Shown here piece by piece: positions 57,339-64,000 of a stretch of 64,000 nt of DNA. How positions within the stretch are numbered: the stretch's first letter is position 1; the number at the start of each line of letters is the position of its first letter. The notes under the pieces are model-generated. The model was not told where the DNA came from and did no database searches. It worked only from the letters and a program-made list of their open reading frames with translations. The translations under genes were made by a program, and so were the position numbers. The stretch is from Thamnaconus septentrionalis (Eukaryota > Chordata > Actinopteri > Tetraodontiformes > Monacanthidae). The stretch covers positions 1,315,001 to 1,379,000 of the forward strand of contig CM020520.1 of the NCBI GenBank assembly GCA_009823395.1, written 5' to 3'.

Positions 57339-57592
57339 CTGCAAAACGTACAAAACATTTAGCAAATGCAGCGCTCTAATTGCAGGTCAGCGCCAAGTGG
57401 CCTTTCACCCCCCCACCTGACACCTCCCACACACACACACACACAGAGCGGCATGACCACCAACCAACAGGATGGAATTGTGCCGAGCGGTGTGAGCACA
57501 GTCTCAGCAGAGGTCCGTGCACAAAGACAGAGGATAAATAAATAAATGAATTCCTTCTTCTTTTATGTTAAATAAAAAAGGAGGTATCATAG

Positions 57593-57661
<69 letters not shown>
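57593..57661. repeat. Compound (GT)n-(GA)n microsatellite
   Basis: Eight GT units switch directly to about 26 GA units. Confidence 0.97.
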
Positions 57662-57664
<3 letters not shown>

Positions 57665-57909
57665 GGGAAGTAGCAGAGTGGAAAGGTGCAGGCGTGAAGC
57701 TTGAATGCTTGGCCACCACCACAAACACTGGTGACCTGGAAAGCCTGTGTGTGTGTTTGTGTGCGTCAGCTTTGAGAAACCCTTTTAGAGAGCTTCTCAG
57801 GGGATTAATACGCTTCTGCTGTTTGGGTCTCTCTCTCGCTCTCTCTCTCGCTCACTCGCTTTCCTCCCCTTGTTTGTGTGCATGTGTGGGTCCATCATGT
57901 GCACGTGTG

Positions 57910-57928
57910 GTGTGTGTGTGTGTGTGTG
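57910..57928. repeat. (GT)n microsatellite
   Basis: Nine GT units followed by GAGAG. Confidence 0.9.
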
Positions 57929-58013
57929 AGAGGGTGTCCATATTATGCACAGCAGCGGTGGCCGTGTGAAGGAGATAAAGTGTTGCAGCGTGCAGTGGAT
58001 TTGCACCAGTGCA

Positions 58014-58047
58014 GTGTGTGTGTGTGTGTGAGAGAGAGAGAGATAGA

Positions 58048-58086
<39 letters not shown>
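58014..58086. repeat. Compound (GT)n-(GA)n microsatellite
   Basis: Same GT-to-GA design as the array at 57593, with one ATAGAGTGT interruption. Confidence 0.97.
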
Positions 58087-58087
<1 letters not shown>

Positions 58088-58232
58088 ACCCAGTAGCACG
58101 GCCACAGAAAGCATTCTGATTGGCATTGCGGGTTTTAAGCAGAGGGCGCAATGCCAGCAAGGCAGAAATAATTCTGGTGGCGGGCGAAGAGCTCCATCCA
58201 ACACCTTCTCTCCTCTCCTTCTATTCCCCACC

Positions 58233-58273
58233 AGGAAGAGAGAGCAAGGAGAGAGAGAGAGGAAGGAGAGAGA

Positions 58274-58304
<31 letters not shown>

Positions 58305-58333
58305 GAAGGAGAGAGAGAGGAGAGAGAGAGGAG
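58233..58333. repeat. (GA)n with GGAAG interruptions
   Basis: About 100 bp of purine-only sequence. Confidence 0.95.
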
Positions 58334-58603
58334 TCGGAGCCTAAATATAAATAAAAGTGTCACGGCTTTTCACTGGCTGCGCATGGTGTGTGTGTGTATG
58401 TGTGTGTTTATTTGCCGTCCTAGCTGGCGCAGCATGAGGAGGTTAAGTAATTGCTGTCCACCAGTTTAGAACTTCCAGCCGGGGACTTCAAATGGAATGC
58501 GGCCCTCTTCCTGGCAGTGAAATATGTTAATTTAACGGATAATTAATTCTCTCTCATGATAACTCGGAGGGCCGCTGGCTTCTGTCTCAGGGCCTTCTTT
58601 TGG

Positions 58604-58604
<1 letters not shown>

Positions 58605-58646
<42 letters not shown>
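58605..58646. repeat. (TG)21 microsatellite
   Basis: Long pure TG array. Confidence 0.97.
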
Positions 58647-58647
<1 letters not shown>

Positions 58648-59224
58648 CATCATTTCTGCATGGCGCCGGGAGAGACGTGCGTTTCCTTGAAAGCTTCGCA
58701 GCGACTTTTACTAAAAGAGGAAGATGTTAAAAGACATCTGGCAATCAAAAAAAAAACCCAAACCCCCAGGCGGTAAGAAAAAAAACAACACACCTGCAAT
58801 GTTGAGAACACAAGGCGGCTCCTTCGGCCCCACCCCCTCCCCAGGGGAGATCAGCGACCCGCCCATCTGGAACTACTTCCTGTTGAAAAAAAAAACAAAA
58901 AACAAAATTCTCTCATGACACGACAATGACAAACGTCTCCTCACCGTCTGTCCGGTTCCTTGTACCCCCGACCCCCCAACCCCTCAACCCCCCAACCTCG
59001 TCCTCATGGACCAAAGTCGCAAAGGCACTCCCGAAAAAAAGAAATGAATAAAAAAAATCCCCACAGCGATGAGCGGCTATGAACTTCTTCCCTCTAATAG
59101 GATCCCAGTTGGAACAAACACGTTTTTGTTTCAGCAGCGGCTGGAGAGAAAATGAGGAGCGAGATAGCGGCCAGATAAAGGAGGAGAAGATTGTTTCCTG
59201 GGCTAATCACGCCAAAACCGGAGA

Positions 59225-59276
59225 GCAGCGGCAGCGGCGGCAGCGGCAGCGGCAGCGGCAGCGGCAGCGGCAGCGG
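59225..59276. repeat. (GGCAGC)n hexamer repeat
   Basis: About eight GGCAGC units. Frames give Gly-Ser or Arg-Gln on plus and Leu-Pro on minus; no gene context supports them. Confidence 0.95.
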
Positions 59277-59379
59277 GTCCAGCGGCAAGCTAATTATGGC
59301 CTCCAACAAAGGACACATCAAACAGGTGCCACGTTGTAGCCGCCGCGTCCGAGGCGTCACGCAGCGCTGGCGGCAGCGC

Positions 59380-59419
59380 AGGAGGAGGAGGAGGAGGAGG
59401 AGGAGGAGGAAGAGGAGGA
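59380..59419. repeat. (GGA)n repeat
   Basis: About thirteen GGA units with AGA ends. Confidence 0.95.
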
Positions 59420-59605
59420 TGTCTTGCAAGCGTCTTCGGTGCTACGGAGGCTGGATTACTTTTGACAGAAAACACACAAATAAAACATTAGCGGGGCTTA
59501 CAGGGAGAGCTCGCAGACACCCGCCGAGTAAATTATTCAGACATTGACTTACCGAGGGGAAGAAGAAGAAGAGGAAGAGGAAGAAGAAGAAGAAAAAATA
59601 AAAAA

Positions 59606-59629
59606 ATATATATATATATATATATATAT
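59606..59629. repeat. (TA)12 microsatellite after GAA-rich run
   Basis: A GAA/GAG run at 59560-59595 leads through an A-rich bridge to the TA array. Confidence 0.93.
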
Positions 59630-59639
59630 GAAAGCGTCT

Positions 59640-59850
59640 GTCTTGCCTCTAATCCCCGACAAAGCTCTCAGTAATAGCGCGGCGCTCGAGAGTTGATTCT
59701 CTCCAGACTCTATTCATCAAACTTTGCAGTGTATGAAATCAGAGTCTGACAGGCCTCTGCAATCCTGCAGCCGCCGCATTATTACAGCGTTTAGCTGCAA
59801 ACCGGCTCTCCAGCCCACTGCCGCCCCGTGGCCGCCGCTTGCCTTTAATT
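59640..59850. promoter_or_regulatory. Possible regulatory unique block
   Basis: Unique DNA with GTATGAAATCAGAG, GCATTATTACAGCG and TTTAATTGGGG cores between a TA repeat and the G-rich tract. Weak support. Confidence 0.2.
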
Positions 59851-59861
59851 GGGGACGTTCT

Positions 59862-59938
59862 GGGGGGGGTCGAGTGGCAGGGGTGGGGTGGGGTTGGAGG
59901 GGGTTGGAGGGGTGGTTGGGGTGGTTGGGTGAGGGGGC
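59862..59938 (+). other. Strong G-quadruplex-prone tract
   Basis: At least nine runs of three or more G on the plus strand with mostly 1-5 base loops (for example GGGGTGGGGTGGGGTTGG). This satisfies the strict G3+N1-7 pattern several times over and is the strongest such tract in the window. Confidence 0.8.
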
Positions 59939-60069
59939 GCCCTCCACTAATCCAGCCCAAAGTCTTTGTCCGGTGGGGCTGCTGCTGCTGCTGGTAAAAG
60001 TTATTTTTTCTATTGCCTCATCAAATTAAACTGAGGTGGGAAAGAAGGAAGGAAGGAAGGAAGGATGGA

Positions 60070-60480
60070 CGAGTGAAACCCTTTCTTCCTCCCTCCTGCA
60101 GGTTGCGCTGCAGTAAAATGCTGTTTGTGTGTTATTCTGACCTTGAGAGTACGGAGGACGGAAGCTGACCTGCAGCCGTCCTCAACCCCTGATACAACCT
60201 GAAGATTGAAAGATGGAATTTTTTCTTCCGGGGATTTGTATTGTCTCGTTCCTCTTTGTCCGACAAGGTCATGTCCATCCGGTGTGGATCAAAAAAGAAA
60301 ATGTGCTGGGCCATTTCAAGGATTTTTTTTCCCACAATACCGACAGAAAATGAAAGAGTTGCAGACTTCTGAGTTTTTGAAAATATAACAAGACGGAAGG
60401 GTGAAATGTTGGAAATGTTTTCCGTCCCTTTAAGCACCGAGCTGCTCTGCAATTTATCATTTCAACTTTTCAACTCCACT
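60070..60480. other. Unique non-coding DNA
   Basis: Follows a (GGAA)n patch at 60045-60064. No exon is supported. Confidence 0.4.
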
Positions 60481-60485
60481 AGTGA

Positions 60486-60500
60486 ACCAGGGGGCGCCAG
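60486..60500 (+). promoter_or_regulatory. CTCF-like motif (best in window)
   Basis: ACCAGGGGGCGCCAG carries the complete CCAGGGGGCGC core of the vertebrate insulator protein CTCF. It is the closest match seen by eye and lies 550 bp right of the G-quadruplex tract. Binding would suggest a domain boundary or loop anchor. Confidence 0.45.
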
Positions 60501-61246
60501 TTCTGCTAATTACACCAGACTGAGAGAACGCTCAGAGTTACTTGTTAAAAAAGTGCTTTTACCTTCTCTACCAGTCGACTCGACCAAGCCACAAAATGTG
60601 AGTCACATCTCACCACTGAATTAGTTCCATGCCAAAGCCAGGAGCAGCCTAATGATGGAAACTTCTCCTCCTAATTTGCTAAAAACTGAGACGGCGCTTC
60701 CTCCTGCTGCCTCTCAACCACTGCGTTTTTGGGGTTTGCTTTTCAGGAATACGACTGCAGATCCACTCTGAAGCGCTGATTACAGATGCAGATCCAGCAG
60801 ACGTGAAGTTGTGGGGGTGGGGGTGCGGCGAAGGACGGGGTTAGATGGAGGCAGACGATTGGCCGTGGCGATCCCTGCAGCGACGGGCTGAAAGGAGGGG
60901 GAGATTGTGCACTTGATGCTGACTGAATCAGTCTCTCCGTCGGCTCCACGGCATTTTGGCCCACACTTGTGCAGAAAAGCTGCTCTTTGGCGCACTCTCC
61001 AAAAACAGAGAAGAAAAGATGTAAAGTGGACCTGAGAGCTAAGAAGCAGAAGACTTTTCTTCAATGGAGAGCACTCAGCCAGTGAATCAGGCTCCTCCGC
61101 TGCTCCATTCTTTCAAGTGTCTGAGCTTCTCATTCTCCCAAAGCAAAAACATATCACCACTTTTTTTTTCTTTGAAGAATTTATCGAACACGCGCGAGGT
61201 GTGTTGATTTGTGGGCAGCGCTCGGGACCCAGAGCCACGGCTTTGA

Positions 61247-61480
61247 CAGCAGCGAGACTGGGGGCACAAGCTAGAAATGAATCCACTTGTCCGGTGTTTT
61301 TGTCCCGGTGGGCCAGACAGAGGAGAAGATCAACCAAGGAGAACCACGGAGGAGAACCTGGAGGTCAAATCGGAATTTGGCCTCGGTGATGAGCCGCGGA
61401 ATGAAGTCATGAAAATTAAAAAGAGCAATTTTTCAGCAAAACTGTTGAGAAATCTGGAAACAGCTAAAAATAAACGTCAC
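61247..61480 (+). CDS. Candidate plus-strand frame/exon, unknown protein
   Basis: A frame open from 61247 to a TAA at 61490 contains an internal ATG (61277). It encodes a charged peptide with PGGPDRGEDQPRRTTEENLE and KIKKSNFSAKLLRNLE, rich in Lys/Arg/Glu, the second part helix-like. GCTTTGACAG could be an acceptor and CGTCAC/GTGAGA a donor at 61480. The first part lies in moderately GC-rich DNA, the end in AT-rich DNA. No family is recognised, and chance is quite possible. Confidence 0.17.
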
Positions 61481-61689
61481 GTGAGACGGTAAAAAAAAGC
61501 GTGCGCGGAGGTGAAGACAGGACGGGAGTGGAGTGGAGCCGCCGTCAGTCAGCGCACTAATGGATGGGAGCCCAGACATCAAGCCCCGCCCCCCACCGCC
61601 ACCACCGCCAGGTGCTTGTTGACAAGTTGGACAGGTGACCTGCTGCCCTCTCTACCCCCCCACCCCTCAGAACAGAGGAACCAGGGGAG

Positions 61690-61690
<1 letters not shown>

Positions 61691-61724
<34 letters not shown>
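61691..61724. repeat. (CA)16 microsatellite
   Basis: Pure CA array. Confidence 0.96.
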
Positions 61725-61725
<1 letters not shown>

Positions 61726-61729
61726 CGGC

Positions 61730-62800
61730 TTCTCTTTATTTTGCCCTTTGGAGACACGGCGTGGCTTGACTAATTACTGAAAGGACCCCTGGAGGCCGGC
61801 GCCATTCATTACAGCGCCAGGGCAGCAGATTCATCATCACAGAGATTTAACAGCTGATAAGAAATTCATGCTGGGATTTAACTTTTTTTTTTTTTAAGAT
61901 GCCATCAGTCATCGCGTGGCTCTCCTGCAGGGTACAACAAAAAAAGGGAAAAATTGAATATATCACCCAAGTATATTGTTCCCTTTGTTCCTTTTTCCTG
62001 AGTCGAGGCATCAAATTAGCCGTGAGAGTTAATGGCTGGAATCATCACAGGGACGTACGGACGACTGGAAAGGCTGACGGAGTGAAACAAAACTGGCTCC
62101 GTGATTCACTTCCTGGCTGATTTATATCCCGGACGTGTCTCAGCTCTTTTCTTTGACTCCGCCTCCCTCGCTGGCCTCTTCCTCTGCCGGAAAAATTCAT
62201 AACCAGCGCCGTTTTTGGGGGATTTTTGCAGTTCTCGCCAGATTCCCCAGGCGATCAATTTGCTGAGGAGTGTGCACAGCTGCACCTTCGCCCTTTTGTT
62301 TCAATGAGGCTTCTCCCCCGTGCGTTCAATTACTCCTGATTTCTGACTCCCCCTCCATTCTCCCCCCCACCTCCCCTCCTTCCCCCCACTTTTCACTCTA
62401 TTCTTTTCCTCTGTTTTGTTCGCCGTCGCCTCTGCACGGCAGCCTTTGTGAATATTCTTCCTCTGAAGCGCTCGCTAACTTTTGACAGGGGCCTGTTCCT
62501 GTCTGAACTCGCTCCAAAAACGCCAGGCGGGGGATGTAAAGAGCCGCATCCATTATTGAACAACAATCACGGCGACGCAGGAAGCTGCGGTCCGGGGGCA
62601 TTTGCATTCTGTGGCCCCTGTCAGTCTCTTTGGTGAGCCGCCGCTGCCGCCGCTGCCGCTGCTGTCGCCGGCTCGCGTCACGTCTGCCGGGAGTATTTCA
62701 GCAGCAAAAACAAGCGGCGAACAAAAGCGCGGCACTTAGCGCCGTGTTCCTGAGGAGTCAAACGCGGGGGGAAATTGCCATTTTAACAGGTGCAACCAAA
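61730..62800. other. Unique non-coding DNA
   Basis: T run at 61881-61896; C-rich patches 62340-62400; a CpG-rich GCCGCTGCC patch near 62636-62672. No exon is supported. Confidence 0.4.
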
Positions 62801-63099
62801 CGTCCCCTGCAGCCTCGCCTGGGGGTCGCACATCATTTATACAGCAGGTTCAGGCAGGTCTTCTGGTTGCGACTCTTTACTCCACGGTGCAGCTCCGTCT
62901 CCAGCACAATCTCCGCTCGCTGCGTTACAACTTTGGTCTCCCCAAAGACACAACAGATATTTTCTGGACTCGTCTCTTCCTGGACACAATGTGTCTGAAA
63001 GGCTTCCAACGCCACGTCACGGTCATCAAACTCAAGTGGCAACAGACTAGAATACTGTTGCCATTGTTACACTAAACACTGCCGGACCTCATGCACTCA

Positions 63100-63300
63100 A
63101 AGGCATGCTTTACTGTCTGTTTTCATGTGGTTTTAAAGATTGTTTTTATCTGTGCTATCTATTTGACTATGTATTGCTCATTGCACCACGGAGAAGGAGA
63201 AGGAGGGGAGGAGGGGAGGGAGGAGGAGGACTGCACAGACATTCCATTGTCCCTGGTACAATGACGGGAGAGATATTCCATTCTATCCTGTTTGAAAGTC
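63100..63300 (+). mobile_element. LINE 3'-tail-like remnant
   Basis: TTTATCTGTGCTATCTATTT, GTATTGCTCATTGCACCACG and CATTCCATTGTCCCTGGTAC-AATGAC, followed by TATTCCATTCTATCC, resemble the 3' ends of fish LINEs (TGTACAATGACAATAAAG plus ATTCTATTC repeats). A purine-rich insertion at 63190-63232 interrupts it. The 60-90 codon frame just upstream (62815-63075) might be residual element sequence, but no domain is recognisable. Confidence 0.45.
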
Positions 63301-63413
63301 AAACTGTTATTATTGTCATATTGTTGTTATTAACGCCACGTGGCACCAACACATTCACGCACTCACGCTGTGTCTTCCCGGTGGGAGGTGTGAATGGCTT
63401 AGCAGACTGAAGC

Positions 63414-63650
63414 TCAGCGCTGCTGCACGTGGCCCAGGCGAAGGTACCAGTATTGATCCACTTCCACTTCCACCTGAGAAAGAGGCTTCATTTCAGTCAC
63501 GTGACGCACGTTAGCCAATCCCAAGCCGCCGTGGGTGTGGTTACCTGCTGCAGGAGGAGCTCCAGAGCCAAACACACACACAGACACACAGACACACACC
63601 AGCTGTGGCCTCAAGGCGACGCTACTGGGAGGACTGGGAGATGATGTCAT
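63414..63650 (-). CDS. Candidate minus-strand terminal segment (speculative)
   Basis: A minus-strand frame of 78 codons ends in TGA at 63414. It could be read through, or spliced from CAGCTG/GTGTGT to CTCTTTCTCAG before GTGGAAGTGG, in frame, giving an end VEVEVDQYWYLRLGHVQQR. The middle of the unspliced frame is a translated GT repeat (VCVCVSVCVF), which favours an intron or no gene. The frame overlaps the E-box/CCAAT cluster, so it may simply be a promoter region. Confidence 0.15.
   Translation of the reverse strand: MTSSPSPPSSVALRPQLVCVCVSVCVFGSGAPPAAGNHTHGGLGLANVRHVTEMKPLSQVEVEVDQYWYLRLGHVQQR
63496..63519. promoter_or_regulatory. E-box palindrome plus CCAAT box
   Basis: GTCACGTGAC (63496-63505), the optimal USF/MITF-type palindrome, lies 9 bp from CCAAT (63515-63519). 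Another CACGTG is at 63426. This spacing is usual in TATA-less promoters of either direction. Confidence 0.35.
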
Positions 63651-63687
63651 GATGGAGTGAGGATCAGGATCACTGCTGCACCTTGAT

Positions 63688-63709
63688 GCTGCTGCTGCTG
63701 CTGCTGCTG
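63688..63709. repeat. (GCT)7 repeat
   Basis: Seven GCT units; reads as poly-Gln on the minus strand. Confidence 0.92.
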
Positions 63710-63811
63710 GGTGACTCCTCCAAAGCTACACACACACAGAATACATCCATTGAGTAATGAACCCCCCCATGGACGGGTGGAGGTGTGGAGGTGTGGAGGT
63801 GGGACGTCTAC

Positions 63812-63899
63812 CCGGGTTGCCTGTGAATCTCTTCTTCTCTTCTTCTCTCCTCCGTCTCCAGAGCCGGCAGCCATCTGAGCAGCCGCCGAACCCATTAGC
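63812..63899 (-). CDS. Candidate minus-strand exon at window edge
   Basis: On the minus strand TTTCTTTTAATTTGACAG is a good acceptor. It is followed by an 88-bp segment with one open frame (MGSAAAQMAAGSGDGGEKKR onward) up to a weak donor CCCGG/GTAGAC. The peptide is small-residue-rich then basic, as in many disordered nuclear proteins. The plus strand also has a good acceptor here (CTCCTCCGTCTCCAG), so strand is uncertain. Confidence 0.2.
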
Positions 63900-63934
63900 C
63901 TGTCAAATTAAAAGAAATAAATAAACAACAATAA

Positions 63935-64000
63935 TAATAAAACAGAGGGGGGGAGGGAGGGAAGAAAGAAAGGAGGGAGGGAGGGAGGCAGGGGAAAAAG
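63935..64000. repeat. Purine-rich (GGGA/GAAA)n tract at window edge
   Basis: Almost entirely purine; it runs to the end of the window. Confidence 0.9.

Noticed and set aside
60780..61064. Minus-strand small protein starting MKKSLLLLSS
   Set aside because: Signal-like start only; no downstream domain, poor promoter context, chance length.

Overview
This window looks like vertebrate nuclear DNA, most probably from a ray-finned (teleost) fish. The clues are very frequent dinucleotide microsatellites, three fragments resembling the 3' tails of fish LINE retrotransposons (near 29.4, 51.0 and 63.2 kb), and a 180-bp element at 50.1 kb with the 11-bp inverted ends typical of small non-autonomous fish hAT elements. 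There are no operons, phage genes, CRISPR arrays or convincing rRNA/tRNA genes. Most long open frames are translations of simple repeats or have the length expected by chance.

The window is mostly non-coding. The left edge (about 30-540) may hold the 3' end of a minus-strand gene: a 64-codon open frame with a high proportion of G/C at third codon positions, a stop, about 290 bp of possible 3'UTR and an ATTAAA signal. From about 1 to 14 kb there are many simple repeats, including a 300-bp GAA/GAC tract, CAG(17) and GCT(25), between unique blocks. From about 13 to 50 kb the DNA is mostly unique. It alternates GC-rich stretches with blocks dense in homeodomain-type cores (TAATTA, ATTAAT, CAATTA and similar), the texture of conserved non-coding enhancers around a developmental regulator or inside one of its large introns. 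Conservation cannot be tested from one sequence, so these blocks are tentative.

The 50.1-51.6 kb segment is the most structured. Reading down the minus strand it has a promoter-like cluster (ETS, CCAAT and C/EBP-like motifs), a LINE tail on the opposite strand, two possible exons joined in frame by a short intron, and the hAT-type miniature element. From 55 to 64 kb simple repeats become very dense, with a GT/GA compound cluster at 57.6-58.65 kb, a strong G-quadruplex candidate at 59.86 kb and the best CTCF-like motif at 60.49 kb. The right edge has an E-box/CCAAT cluster and possible minus-strand exons.

The most natural reading is a cis-regulatory landscape: enhancer-like blocks, possible insulator sites and a few weakly supported exons. 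No gene is identified by name, and no self-contained new biological system was found. Low confidence values are intentional.
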